Part shown: piece after piece, positions 9,240 to 18,213 of the stretch | Numbering within the stretch: position 1 is the first letter of the stretch | Layout: each line of letters starts with the position of its first letter | From: Candidatus Polarisedimenticolaceae bacterium | Lineage (GTDB): Bacteria; Acidobacteriota; Polarisedimenticolia; Polarisedimenticolales; DASRJG01 | Direction: 5' to 3' | DNA: 64,000 nt | Assembly: GCA_036275915.1 (NCBI GenBank) | Contig: DASUCV010000022.1 | Coordinates: 248,001-312,000, forward strand | Program-made: the position numbers and the translations under genes | The notes under the pieces: generated by a model | Told to the model about the DNA's origin: nothing | The model's database searches: none | The model's input: only the letters and a program-made list of their open reading frames with translations

Positions 9240-9818
9240 ATGTCGCGATTTCTCGGAGCCACCCTTCTCGCCGTCACCGCCGCCTTCGCGGCGAAGGAGC
9301 CGATTCCGCCGGAACGCCAGGTCATCGCGCTGACGCCCGCGGAGAAGAAGGCGGCGCTCGACTTCGAGGCCCGCCTCAAGGACTACGTCTCGCTCCACAA
9401 GAAGCTCGAGGCCGCGCTGCCGAAACTGGCGAAGGATGCGAGCCCGCAGGACCTCGACAAGAACCAGCGCGCGCTCGGAACCGCGATCAAGACGAATCGC
9501 GCCGGTGCGAAGCGGGGCGATCTCTTCTCGCCCGCGATCGAGGCGCTCGTGAAACGGACCGTCAAGGCCGTGCTCGCCGGGCCCGGCGGGAAGACGATCG
9601 AAGCGTCGATCATGGACGAGAATCCCGGCATCCCCGATCTCAGGATCGACGAGCGGTACCCCGACGACGTCCCGCTCTCGACGATGCCGCCTCAGGTGCT
9701 CGAGCCGCTGCCGAAGCTCGAGGAAGACATGGAGTACCGCTTCATCGGCAAGCGGCTCATCCTCGTCGACACGCACGCGCACGTCATCGTCGACTTCACG
9801 AACGACGTGCTGCCGTGA
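9240..9818 (+). CDS. Exported alpha-helical hypothetical protein
   Basis: 192 residues. An ATG at 9240 gives a clean signal peptide (MSRFLGATLLAVTAAFAA); the longer upstream frame lacks one. The mature protein is Lys/Ala-rich and helical (LTPAEKKAALDFEARLKDYV, then LHKKLEAALPKLA), then has a Pro-rich segment and a C-terminal beta hairpin ending LVDTHAHVIVDFTNDVLP. I do not recognise a named family, although similar short exported proteins occur in Acidobacteriota. Its TGA overlaps the GTG of the next gene, which points to translational coupling in a three-gene operon with the phosphoesterase and the PLD-like gene. Confidence 0.75.
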   Translation: MSRFLGATLLAVTAAFAAKEPIPPERQVIALTPAEKKAALDFEARLKDYVSLHKKLEAALPKLAKDASPQDLDKNQRALGTAIKTNRAGAKRGDLFSPAIEALVKRTVKAVLAGPGGKTIEASIMDENPGIPDLRIDERYPDDVPLSTMPPQVLEPLPKLEEDMEYRFIGKRLILVDTHAHVIVDFTNDVLP

Positions 9819-10726
9819 CCCGCTTGCGGCGCCGACTGCTCGCGACGGAACTCGCCGCGGTGCTCGCCGCCTCGGGTTGCCGCGCTGGAACCACCGTCAC
9901 CGCGGGACCGGCCCAGGTCGAGACGGCGCCGGTCGCCCTTCCCGACCAGAAGGGCTCGCTCAAGTTCATCGTCCTCGGCGACTTCGGCACCGCCGGAAAG
10001 GGCGAGTACGCCCTCGCCGCCGAGATGGTGAAGTTCCACGAGTCGTTCCCCGCCGACATGGTGATCACGGTGGGCGACAACCTCTACGGCTCCGAGCGGC
10101 CGCAGGACTTCAAGTCGAAGTTCGAGACCCCCTACAAGCCGCTCCTCGACGCCGACGTCAAGTTCTACGGCGCCCTCGGCAATCACGACGCCCGGGAGCA
10201 GCGGTTCTACAAGCTGTTCAACATGGACGGGAAGCTCTACTACTCGTTCAAGGCCCCTCACGAGAACGTCCGCTTCTTCGTGCTCGACAGCACGTATCCC
10301 GTGCCCGAGCAGATCGCGTGGCTCGAGAAGGAGCTGCAAGGCTCGAAGGAGGACTGGAAGATCGCGGTCTTCCATCACCCGCTCTACTCCTCGGGCGGAC
10401 GGCACGGATCCGACGTCAAGCTCCGTGAGACCTTGGAGCCGCTCTTCATCAAGTACAACGTCAGCGTGGTCTTCACGGGCCACGACCATTTCTACGAGCG
10501 GATCAAGCCGCAGCACGGGATCGTGCACTTCGTCGTGGGCTCGGGCGGCCAGCTCGCCGCGGGCGACATCCAGAAGGGGACCGGTCTGACGGCCAAGGGG
10601 TTCGACACCGACAACGCGTTCCTCGCGGTCGAGATCTCGGGAGACAAGATGTACTTCAACGCCGTCTCGGCGACGGGGGAGGTCGTCGACTCCGGGATCG
10701 CCCTGCGCCGCATGCCGGAATCGTGA
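9815..10726 (+). CDS. Lipoprotein metallophosphoesterase (purple-acid-phosphatase-like)
   Basis: 303 residues from GTG 9815 (GTGA overlap with the previous stop). The N-terminus carries a lipobox, LAASGC, so the protein is probably a lipid-anchored periplasmic enzyme. The calcineurin-type metallophosphoesterase motifs are in order: GDFG (about 50), GDN (about 87), GNHD (about 125), HHPLYSSGGRH (about 189) and GHDHFYER (about 223). These supply the usual dinuclear metal ligands. The layout resembles bacterial purple-acid-phosphatase/tartrate-resistant-phosphatase-like enzymes that cleave phosphate esters. Substrate is unknown. It is coupled to a downstream PLD-superfamily gene, so both products of the operon may act on phosphodiesters or phospholipid-derived substrates (inference). 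Confidence 0.85.
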   Translation: MTRLRRRLLATELAAVLAASGCRAGTTVTAGPAQVETAPVALPDQKGSLKFIVLGDFGTAGKGEYALAAEMVKFHESFPADMVITVGDNLYGSERPQDFKSKFETPYKPLLDADVKFYGALGNHDAREQRFYKLFNMDGKLYYSFKAPHENVRFFVLDSTYPVPEQIAWLEKELQGSKEDWKIAVFHHPLYSSGGRHGSDVKLRETLEPLFIKYNVSVVFTGHDHFYERIKPQHGIVHFVVGSGGQLAAGDIQKGTGLTAKGFDTDNAFLAVEISGDKMYFNAVSATGEVVDSGIALRRMPES

Positions 10727-11604
10727 AGGCGATCGTCCAGCCCGACGCGGGCCTCAACCCGGTGGTCGCCGCGATCCGGCGCGCCCGCACCTCGATCGAC
10801 ATCTGCATCTTCCGTCTCGACCGGAAGGAGATCGAGGTCGCCCTCACCGCCTCGGTGACCCGCGGGGTCAAAGTGCGGGCGCTCATCGCGAACACGAATA
10901 CCGGCGGCGACGCGAATCTCAGGAAGCTGGAGCAGCGCCTGCTCGCGGGCGGCGTCATGGTCACGCGCACCTCGGACGAGCTCGTCCGCTACCACGGCAA
11001 GTACATGATCGCCGACGGCACGCTCTACGTCTTCGGTTTCAACTTCACCAAGCTCGACATCGCGAAGAGCCGCAGCTTCGCGATCGCGACCAGGGACACG
11101 CGCGCCGTGAACGAGGCCTCGAAGCTCTTCGAAGCCGACACGACGCGGCAGCTCTACAACCCGGGCCGGTCGAACCTCGTCGTCAGCCCCGAGACCGCGC
11201 GCGATTCGCTCGCCAAGTTCATCTCCGGCGCCAGGAAGGACCTCGCGATCTACGACGTCAAGGTCCAGGACCCCCTCATGATCAAGGTCCTGAAGGAGCG
11301 CGCGCGCCGCGGCGTCCGGATCCGGATCATCGGATCGCTCAAGGGCTCGATCGAGGGCGTCCGCGTCGGGAAGCCGCCGATGCGCCTCCACGTGCGCGCC
11401 GTCATTCGCGACGGAACGCGCGCGTTCGTGGGGAGCCAGAGCCTCCGGAAGATCGAGCTCGACGACCGGCGCGAGGTCGGCCTCCTCATCAGCAATCCGA
11501 CGGTGACCCGGCAGCTCCTGGCGATCTTCGAGTCCGACTGGCCCGGGCCGCGCGCGATCGGCAGCGAGGAGGTCAAGGCAGCGGGCAGCCCGGGTGCTCG
11601 GTGA
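10723..11604 (+). CDS. Phospholipase-D superfamily protein with an atypical second HKD motif
   Basis: 293 residues from GTG 10723, overlapping the preceding TGA by four bases. Two PLD half-domains are visible. The first catalytic motif is intact (RYHGKYMIADG, about residue 93, H-x-K-x4-D). In the second, LHVRAVIRDGTRAFVGSQ (about 226), the lysine is arginine. The protein begins directly with a PLD-type fold (VVAAIRRARTSIDICIFRL) and lacks a signal peptide. PLD enzymes act through paired HKD motifs on phosphodiesters such as phospholipids or nucleic acid. The altered second motif may slow or change catalysis. The 3' end overlaps the convergent gene by 32 bp. Confidence 0.8.
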   Translation: MKAIVQPDAGLNPVVAAIRRARTSIDICIFRLDRKEIEVALTASVTRGVKVRALIANTNTGGDANLRKLEQRLLAGGVMVTRTSDELVRYHGKYMIADGTLYVFGFNFTKLDIAKSRSFAIATRDTRAVNEASKLFEADTTRQLYNPGRSNLVVSPETARDSLAKFISGARKDLAIYDVKVQDPLMIKVLKERARRGVRIRIIGSLKGSIEGVRVGKPPMRLHVRAVIRDGTRAFVGSQSLRKIELDDRREVGLLISNPTVTRQLLAIFESDWPGPRAIGSEEVKAAGSPGAR

Positions 11605-12748
11605 TCTCGAGGCGCTTCTGCTTGAAGAGCGCCACCCAGTCGTCGATCGTCACCGGCCGCTCGCCGGAGGCACCGTCCCGGACCTTCTGCTCGAGGCGCA
11701 GGACGCGTCCCGCACGGAAGAGGTCCGCGATCTGCTCGTCGGTGAGCTTGTCGAGCTGCGCCGCGAGCAGCCTGCGGCCGCCCTCGCCGATGACGGGGTC
11801 GTGCAGGGTCGAGTGGCGGAACACGCCGCCGATCGCCGCGAGCCGCGCCTCGCACTTCTTCGCGTCCTTCCAGACGGAGTGCGCCTTCCATCCCTCGTAG
11901 TCGATGCGGGCGGTCCCTCCCGTCGTGATCCCCCCCTCGCCGAAGACCGAGCCGAGGTCGTCGACGTACATGATCGGCCTCGAGCACGAGAGGTTGCCGG
12001 AGCCGTCCTCGACGATCGCGTCGCGGGGGCACGCCAGGGTGTTCTGCGCGGCCTTGTTGTCCGAGTTCCGCACGAAGGCGTTGAGAAGCTTGAGCGCATC
12101 GACCTCCGCCTTCGTCGATCCGCCCGCGGCCTCGTCGACCGAGTCGAGGAGCTTCCAGTCCCACCCTTGCCGGCCCTGTTGCTCGATGACCTCCGCATCG
12201 ATCGGCTCCTCGATCGCGGCGAGGTCGAAGTGATACGTCCCGGGGAATGCGTCGCGCGGTAGATCTTCGATGTGGCCCTTCTCGTCGCGCGGCACGCGCT
12301 TGCGATGGTCGACGTACTCCCACGGGTGCTCAGGGCACTGAAGGCACGTGACGCTGACCGGGATCATGCGATCGGCGTAGAACCCGAGGGCCCAGAAGAG
12401 GCGCGTGCCCAGGACCTCGCCGAAGACTTCCTTGTACGCGCTCGGGCCGTTGTACTTGACCTTGACGACGGTGCCGTTCTCGAGCTTGCACGAGAACTTC
12501 TCGGTCCAGCCGTTCATCTGCTTCGGGAAGAACGTGCACGTGACGTCGTCCATCGGATGGATGCGCAGCTTGCCGGGCGGCCCCTGGAAGAGGTCCTTCG
12601 ACGCGACGTCCGTCGGTGCGAAGACGTGCGCACGCCGGACGAGATCGAGACGTTCCTCGTCACTCGGCTTCGGGAATTTCTTCGGCTCCGCCGACGAGGC
12701 GCCCAGCGCCGCGGCGGCCAGGAGCACGAGGAACGTGCGCATCTCCAT
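11573..12748 (-). CDS. Exported protein with kinase-fold-like motifs, unknown function
   Basis: 391 residues from ATG 12748 (a second ATG lies at 12742). It has a signal peptide (MRTFLVLLAAAALGASSA) and no named domain that I recognise. Its core resembles the atypical kinase order: VVKVKYNG (K98, about 94-101), a Glu-containing helix EVFGEVLGTRLFWALGF, then VRNSDNKAAQN (D230/N236) and MYVDDLGSVFG (D263-D264). This matches the layout Lys / Glu / D..N / DLG or DFG seen in HipA, PI3/4-kinase and FAM20-like proteins, although the D-to-N spacing is one residue longer than usual. Cys pairs (CLQC) suggest an oxidising compartment. The kinase assignment is a hypothesis; the gene itself is secure. Confidence 0.65.
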   Translation of the reverse strand: MEMRTFLVLLAAAALGASSAEPKKFPKPSDEERLDLVRRAHVFAPTDVASKDLFQGPPGKLRIHPMDDVTCTFFPKQMNGWTEKFSCKLENGTVVKVKYNGPSAYKEVFGEVLGTRLFWALGFYADRMIPVSVTCLQCPEHPWEYVDHRKRVPRDEKGHIEDLPRDAFPGTYHFDLAAIEEPIDAEVIEQQGRQGWDWKLLDSVDEAAGGSTKAEVDALKLLNAFVRNSDNKAAQNTLACPRDAIVEDGSGNLSCSRPIMYVDDLGSVFGEGGITTGGTARIDYEGWKAHSVWKDAKKCEARLAAIGGVFRHSTLHDPVIGEGGRRLLAAQLDKLTDEQIADLFRAGRVLRLEQKVRDGASGERPVTIDDWVALFKQKRLEITEHPGCPLP

Positions 12749-12881
12749 GCGGGAGGTTAACGGATCCTGACCGGGGCCGCTCCCTGCATCGTCCCGCCGG
12801 TTTTCACGTAGGGAGAACACCCGATCGCGCGAGCCGGAAGCGCGGCGTAGCCTCCGAAGCGAACCGAGAAGGAGAGCCGCC

Positions 12882-13424
12882 ATGAACCCTCAGACCAGCG
12901 CGATCTTCACCGCCGTCGCGATCGCCGTGATCGTCATCGCAGCCGTGGCGTATCTGGTCGTCCGCAACCGCCGCACCGAAGAGCTGCGGCGGCGCTTCGG
13001 CACCGAATACGACCGCACGCTCAAGAACACCGGCCGCCGCTCCGCGGCCGAGGCCGACCTCGCCGCCCGCACACGCAGGGTCGAGAACCTCGCGATTCAC
13101 CCGCTCGCACCCGGCGACCGCGACCGATTCGCCGAGCGCTGGCGCGCCACCCAGGCTTCGTTCGTCGACAACCCGGTTCGCGCGGTGACTGAAGCCTCGG
13201 CGCTCGTCGACGAGGTCATGCGGGCGCGCGGATACCCGGTCGCCGACTTCGAGATGCGGGCCTCCGACATCTCCGTCGATCACCCGAGGTTCGTCGAGAA
13301 CTACCGCGAGGCGCACGCCATCGCGGTCGAAGCGCAGCGCGGGACCGCCCGCACGGAAGACCTGCGGCGGGCCACGATCCACTACCGGGACCTCTTCGAA
13401 AACCTGCTCGAGACCGCTGCTTGA
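12882..13424 (+). CDS. Single-pass membrane protein of unknown function
   Basis: 180 residues. AAGGAGAG lies eight bases before ATG 12882. One N-terminal transmembrane helix (about 8-28, AIFTAVAIAVIVIAAVAYLV) is followed by a cytoplasmic-type basic stretch (RNRRTEELRRRFGTEYDRTL) and a helical domain of about 130 residues containing FAERWRATQASFVDNPVRAV, DEVMRARGYPV and IHYRDLFENLLE. This arrangement is widespread as an uncharacterised membrane protein in Acidobacteriota and other phyla. It lies 75 bp upstream of an ECF sigma gene in the same direction. No enzymatic motif is visible. Confidence 0.8.
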   Translation: MNPQTSAIFTAVAIAVIVIAAVAYLVVRNRRTEELRRRFGTEYDRTLKNTGRRSAAEADLAARTRRVENLAIHPLAPGDRDRFAERWRATQASFVDNPVRAVTEASALVDEVMRARGYPVADFEMRASDISVDHPRFVENYREAHAIAVEAQRGTARTEDLRRATIHYRDLFENLLETAA

Positions 13425-13499
13425 CGGCAGCCGAGGGAACGATGACAGAACGCATGCGCGACTAGGCGTATCATCCGGCCCACGTCGGAGAGGGCGACG

Positions 13500-14048
13500 T
13501 TGGGCGAAATCACCGAGCTCCTGCGGGCGGCGCACGCTGGCGACCGCGACGCCGCGGCGCGCATCTACGACGAGCTGTACGGGACCCTCCGGCGGCTCGC
13601 GCGGGCGCGTCTCCGCGACGGGGGCCGCGACGCGGTCCTCGACACGACCGCGGTCGTTCACGAGAGCTTCCTGCGGATGCACGAGGCCGGCCGCGTCGCC
13701 GCGTCCGACCGCAGCCAGTTCCTCGCCTACGCCTCTCGGGCGATGCGCTCCGTCGTCGTCGATTTCGTGCGCCGTCGCATCGCCGCGCGGCGGGGGGGCG
13801 GCGTGTCGCTCGTCTCGCTCCCCGCCGAGGTCGAGGCCGCTCCCGCGCGGAGCGACGAGATCCTCCGCGTCCACGAAGCGCTCGACGGCCTCGAGCGTCT
13901 CGATCCCGACGCTGCCGCGGTCGTCGAGATGCGGTACTTCTCCGGCCTCGCCGTGCCCGAGATCGCCGCCGCGCTCGGCACCAGCGTGTCCACGGTCGAG
14001 CGCCGCTGGCGCGCCGCGCGCGCCTTCCTCTTCGCGTCGCTGAGATGA
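13500..14048 (+). CDS. ECF-type RNA polymerase sigma factor
   Basis: 182 residues from TTG 13500, chosen because GGAGAGGG lies about ten bases upstream and the product then starts exactly at the sigma-2 domain. Region 2 (ARIYDELYGTLRRLARARLR, then VLDTTAVVHESFLRMHEAG) and region 4 (MRYFSGLAVPEIAAALGTS, then VSTVERRWRAARAFL) are both present. This is the group often named after the TIGR02999 model and typically linked to Ser/Thr kinases. The kinase gene begins 46 bp downstream, so the pair probably works together: the kinase or its TPR ligand would control sigma activity (inference from known ECF-kinase pairs). Confidence 0.9.
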   Translation: MGEITELLRAAHAGDRDAAARIYDELYGTLRRLARARLRDGGRDAVLDTTAVVHESFLRMHEAGRVAASDRSQFLAYASRAMRSVVVDFVRRRIAARRGGGVSLVSLPAEVEAAPARSDEILRVHEALDGLERLDPDAAAVVEMRYFSGLAVPEIAAALGTSVSTVERRWRAARAFLFASLR

Positions 14049-14094
14049 AGGGTCGCGGCTCGTCGTTGCGTCCGAGGGAGTGGGAGAGAGGCGC

Positions 14095-16845
14095 ATGACG
14101 ACCGGTCTCGATCCGGAAGCCTGGAAGCGCGTCGAGGCGCTGCTCGACGAGGCGCTCCGCGTCCCGCGCGAGGAGCGCGCCTCGTGGCTGGCGCGCCTCG
14201 CCGCCGAGGATGCCGCGATCCACGGCCACGTCGCGGGCCTGCTCGCCGCCGATGCGAGCGCGGAATCGGAGGGGTTCCTTCGCGACGCGGCGGGCCTGAC
14301 TCTCCACGACACGGAGACCGGGGGCGGCGGGCCCGTCGAGCCGTCGCTCCGCGGCGGTGAGAGGATCGGGCCCTATACGCTCGCGCGGGAGCTGGGGCGC
14401 GGCGGCATGGGCACCGTTTGGCTCGCCGAACGGTCCGACGGAGCGTTCAAGCGCGCGGTGGCGTTGAAGCTGCCGTACGCCGGCCTCGACGACCGCGGCG
14501 GGCGGGAGCGGTTCGACCGGGAGCGCGACATCCTCGCCGAGCTCGCTCACCCCAATATCGCTCGCCTCTACGACGCCGGCGTGACGGCCGAAGGGCGCCC
14601 CTACCTCGCGCTCGAGGCGGTGGACGGGGTCCCGATCACCGCCTTCGCCGAAGCGAACGGAATCGGCGTTCCCGAGCGTATCCGGCTCTTCCTTCCGGTC
14701 CTGGACGCGGTCCAGTACGCCCACCGGAACCTCGTCGTCCATCGCGACCTCAAGCCGTCGAACGTCCTCGTCACCGCCGGCGGTACGCCGATGCTCCTCG
14801 ACTTCGGGATCGCGAAGCTCCTGGGCGCGGGCGGCGACGCGACGGCGGCGAGCGACGCGACCGAGCTCGGCGGCTCGCCGATGACGCCACGCTATGCGAG
14901 CCCCGAGCAGATCGAGGGCGGCACGATCACGACATCGAGCGACGTCTACGCGCTCGGCGTCATGCTCTACGAGCTCCTGAGCGGCGCCCTCCCCTACCGG
15001 CTCAAGACCGGGACGCGCGCGGAGATTCAGGCGGCGATCGCCGGCGGCGACACGATGCCGCCGAGCCGCGCCGTGCCCGCCGGGTTCCCGGACCGAAGGC
15101 GGCGCGTCCGTGAGCTCGCGGGCGATCTCGACGGCATCCTCCTGAAGGCGATCGACCGCGCGCCGGGCCGTCGCTATGCCTCGGCCGAGGCCTTCGCCCG
15201 CGACCTCGAGCACTTCCTCGCCGGCGAGGCGGTCGAGGCGCGGCCGAACACGCGCCTCTACCGGCTGTCGAAGTTCACCGTGCGCCATCGCGTCGGCGTC
15301 GGCGTCGCCGCCGCCGTGACGGCCGCCGTCCTGGGAAGCCTGGCGTTCGCTCTTTTCGAGATGCGGGCGGCGGAGCGCCAGCGCGATCGCGCCGAGCACG
15401 TCTCGAGCTTTCTGACCTCGCTCTTCAAGGTCGTCGATCCGAACGAGACGAACGGAAAAACGGTCACCGCGCGCGAGATCCTGGACAAGGGCACCGCGAA
15501 GATCGGCGAGCTCGAAGGCGAGCCGCTCGTTCAGGCGGATCTCCTCATCACGATGGGAACGGTCTATCAGCACCTCGGACTGTACGACTCGGCGCTCCCG
15601 CTGCTCGAGAAGTCGCTCGACCTCAGACGCCGGCTCGTCGGCTCGGACGATTCCGAGACGATGGAGTCGATCAACGATCTCGCGACCCTCCTCCAGAATC
15701 AGGGCAAGCTCGACCAAGCGGAGGCGCTCTTCCGGGAAGCGCTCGAGCGGCGACGACGCGTGCTCGGGCCGCTCGCCGGCGACACGCTGAACGCGGAGAA
15801 CAACCTCGCGCTCGTCCTTCAGGCCCGCGGCAAGCTGGCGGAAGCCGAGCCTCTCTTCCGCACCTCGCTCGGGGGAAAGCGGCAGACGGAGCGCGCCGAC
15901 GACCCTGACCTCCTTCCGCCGATCAACAATCTCGCGATGCTCCTCAAGGCCGAGGGGAAGCTCGCCGAGGCGAAGCCCCTCTTGGCCGAGCTGGTCGAGA
16001 AGGCGCGTCGCGTGCTCGGCGACGATGACCCGCACACGCTGGTCGCGGTGAGCAATCTCGGTCTCCTTCTCCTGGCGGAAGGACGGCCGGCCGAGGCCGA
16101 GACGTACCTGCGGGATGCGCTCGACAGGAGGCGCCGCATCCTCGGCGCCGACCATCCGCAGACCCTCTACTCAACCGGGTTCGTCGGGGACTGCCTTCGC
16201 AGCGAAGGGCGCCTCGCGGAGTCCCGCGGCTACACGACGCAGGCGCTCGACGGTCTCCGCCGGGTGCTCGGCCCCGATCATCCCCGCACGCTCACGGTCC
16301 TGAACTCGCTCGGGCTGCTGGAGCTGCGGGAAGGGCGGCTGACCGAAGCCGAGCGCGACGTCCGGGACGCGCTCGCGAAGCGCCGCGCCAAGCTCGGCGA
16401 CGATCACCTCGAGACGATCTTCTCGCTCATCAACCTCGCATGGGTCCTCGACGAGCAGAAGCGATTCCCCGAAGCGGAGCCGCTGGCACGGGACGCCGTC
16501 GCACGGAGCCGCAAGCTGTTCACCGACGACGGCATCACCACGATCATGGCGACGACGGAGCTCGGAGCGATCCTGACCGATGCGGAGAGGCCGGCCGAGG
16601 CCGAGCCGCTCCTCGCCTCCGCCGTGGCCGGTGCGCGGCGGACGCTCCTCCCCACGCAGGCCGAGCTGGGCGGCGCCCTCCTCCGGCACGGACGGTGCCT
16701 CACGTCGCTCGCCCGCTACGAAGAAGCCGAAGCGGCGCTCCACGAGGCGCGCTCGATCTTGACCGTGGCCGCCCCGATCGACGCTCCGCTGATCGCGGCG
16801 AGCCTGACGACGCTCTACGGGCGCTGGGGGATCCCTCCCCGCTAG
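14095..16845 (+). CDS. Transmembrane Ser/Thr protein kinase with C-terminal TPR repeats
   Basis: 916 residues from ATG 14095 (a GTG 15 bases upstream is possible). A short helical N-terminus (about 1-90) is followed by a Pknb-type kinase domain (about 92-370). It has ELGRGGMGTVW, the Lys of VALKL, VVHRDLKPSNV, LLDFGIAKL and TPRYASPEQI, so it should be active. One transmembrane helix (about 398-418) separates it from about ten tetratricopeptide repeats of the TPR_10/12 type (about 480-885), for example NLALVLQARGKLAEAEPLF and NLGLLLLAEGRPAEAETYL. The TPRs would lie outside the cytoplasm and sense a partner. The stop overlaps the convergent aldehyde dehydrogenase stop in a shared CTAG. Confidence 0.92.
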   Translation: MTTGLDPEAWKRVEALLDEALRVPREERASWLARLAAEDAAIHGHVAGLLAADASAESEGFLRDAAGLTLHDTETGGGGPVEPSLRGGERIGPYTLARELGRGGMGTVWLAERSDGAFKRAVALKLPYAGLDDRGGRERFDRERDILAELAHPNIARLYDAGVTAEGRPYLALEAVDGVPITAFAEANGIGVPERIRLFLPVLDAVQYAHRNLVVHRDLKPSNVLVTAGGTPMLLDFGIAKLLGAGGDATAASDATELGGSPMTPRYASPEQIEGGTITTSSDVYALGVMLYELLSGALPYRLKTGTRAEIQAAIAGGDTMPPSRAVPAGFPDRRRRVRELAGDLDGILLKAIDRAPGRRYASAEAFARDLEHFLAGEAVEARPNTRLYRLSKFTVRHRVGVGVAAAVTAAVLGSLAFALFEMRAAERQRDRAEHVSSFLTSLFKVVDPNETNGKTVTAREILDKGTAKIGELEGEPLVQADLLITMGTVYQHLGLYDSALPLLEKSLDLRRRLVGSDDSETMESINDLATLLQNQGKLDQAEALFREALERRRRVLGPLAGDTLNAENNLALVLQARGKLAEAEPLFRTSLGGKRQTERADDPDLLPPINNLAMLLKAEGKLAEAKPLLAELVEKARRVLGDDDPHTLVAVSNLGLLLLAEGRPAEAETYLRDALDRRRRILGADHPQTLYSTGFVGDCLRSEGRLAESRGYTTQALDGLRRVLGPDHPRTLTVLNSLGLLELREGRLTEAERDVRDALAKRRAKLGDDHLETIFSLINLAWVLDEQKRFPEAEPLARDAVARSRKLFTDDGITTIMATTELGAILTDAERPAEAEPLLASAVAGARRTLLPTQAELGGALLRHGRCLTSLARYEEAEAALHEARSILTVAAPIDAPLIAASLTTLYGRWGIPPR

Positions 16846-18206
16846 GCGACCACGATCGTCTTCGCGTTCACGAACTCCTTGATCCCCAAGGCGCCCAGCT
16901 CGCGTCCGTAGCCGGACGCCTTGATCCCGCCGAACGGGAGCCTAGGGTCCGAGACGACCTGCGCGTTGACGAATACGGCTCCCGCATCGAGCTGGCGCGC
17001 GACCGCTTCGCCGCGCGCACGCTTCTCCGTGAAGACCGCCGCACCGAGGCCGAAGCGGCTGTCGTTGGCGATGCGGACGGCGTCGTCCTCGTCTCTCGCC
17101 ACGAGAACCGCGGCGACGGGGCCGAAGACCTCGTCGTCGTACACCGGCATGCCGGGCCGGACGTGGGTGAGCACCGTCGGCGGATAGAAGGCGCCCGGTC
17201 CGGCGGGGACCTTCCCCCCGAGGACAAGCGTGGCGCCGCGCGCGACCGACTCTTCGACCTGGCGATGGAGCGCGTCGCGGAGATCGTGCCGCGCGAGCGG
17301 CCCGATCTCGGTGGCCTCGTCCTTGGGATCGCCGACGCGCTTCGATCGCATCGCATCGACGAATCGCGAAAGGAACGCCTCGGCGACTTGCTCGACGACG
17401 ATGAAACGCTTCCCGGCGATGCAGCTCTGGCCGGCATTGACGAGACGCGCGGCGGCGCACACCGCGGCCGCGCGATCGAGGTCGGCGTCGTCGAGGACCA
17501 GGTACGGATCGGAGCCGCCCAGCTCGAGCACCGTCTTCTTGATCATGCGGCCGGCGTCGGCCGCGACCGCGGCCCCGGCGGCGCTGCTCCCGGTGAGCGT
17601 GACCGCGGCGACGAGAGGGTGCTCGACGAGATCGCGCACGCGCGCGTTTCCCACGATGAGAGTCTGGAAGACGCCCGGAGGAAACGATGCCGCCGCGAAC
17701 ACGCGCTCGATCGCGAGCGCGACGCGCGGCACGTTCGACGCGTGCTTCAGGAGGGCGACGTTCCCCGCCATGATCGCCGGGACCGCGAAGCGGAAGACCT
17801 GCCAGAACGGGAAGTTCCATGGCATGACGCCCAGGACGACGCCGAGCGGCTCGAAGACGACGTACGCCCGCGTGTGCTGCGTCGCCACGTCCTCGCGCGT
17901 CAAGTAACGCTCGGCGTGCTCGGCGTAGTGGTCGCACGCCCGCGTGCACTTCTCGATCTCGGCGCGGCCTTCCGTGACCGGCTTTCCCATCTCCTCGGCC
18001 ATGAGGAGCGCGAGCTCGTCCCGGCTCTCGAGAAGCGCTCGACCCGCATTCCGGACGAAGACCGCTCGCCGGTCGATCGGAGTCGTGCGCCATGTCCGCG
18101 AGCGGTCGTGAGCCTCGCGCACGATCCCGTCGATCCGCGCGGGGTCCATCTCGCAGAACGTCTCAATGGTTGTGCCGGTGACCGGGTCGATCGTCGCGAT
18201 CGCCAT
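16842..18206 (-). CDS. NAD(P)-dependent aldehyde dehydrogenase, succinate-semialdehyde type
   Basis: 454 residues, the usual length of the GabD1/Sad group. Visible motifs are the cofactor-site MPWNFPFWQVFRFAVPAIM (about 127-145), VTLTGSS, the general-base segment LELGGSDPYLVL (Glu about 229), the nucleophile in NAGQSCIAGKRF (Cys about 263) and EVFGPVAAVL. The short form and MPWNFPFWQ suggest succinate-semialdehyde or a related C4 aldehyde as substrate, producing succinate from GABA-type degradation. The exact substrate cannot be decided from sequence. GGGAGGATC lies eight bases before ATG 18206. The next upstream gene, topoisomerase IB, is 93 bp away on the same strand. Confidence 0.9.
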   Translation of the reverse strand: MAIATIDPVTGTTIETFCEMDPARIDGIVREAHDRSRTWRTTPIDRRAVFVRNAGRALLESRDELALLMAEEMGKPVTEGRAEIEKCTRACDHYAEHAERYLTREDVATQHTRAYVVFEPLGVVLGVMPWNFPFWQVFRFAVPAIMAGNVALLKHASNVPRVALAIERVFAAASFPPGVFQTLIVGNARVRDLVEHPLVAAVTLTGSSAAGAAVAADAGRMIKKTVLELGGSDPYLVLDDADLDRAAAVCAAARLVNAGQSCIAGKRFIVVEQVAEAFLSRFVDAMRSKRVGDPKDEATEIGPLARHDLRDALHRQVEESVARGATLVLGGKVPAGPGAFYPPTVLTHVRPGMPVYDDEVFGPVAAVLVARDEDDAVRIANDSRFGLGAAVFTEKRARGEAVARQLDAGAVFVNAQVVSDPRLPFGGIKASGYGRELGALGIKEFVNAKTIVVA

Positions 18207-18213
18207 ATTCCGC

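Noticed and set aside
13510-16155. A long minus-strand frame opposite the sigma and kinase genes
   Set aside because: It is Arg/Glu/Leu-rich shadow sequence without domains, and both sense genes have complete catalytic motifs.
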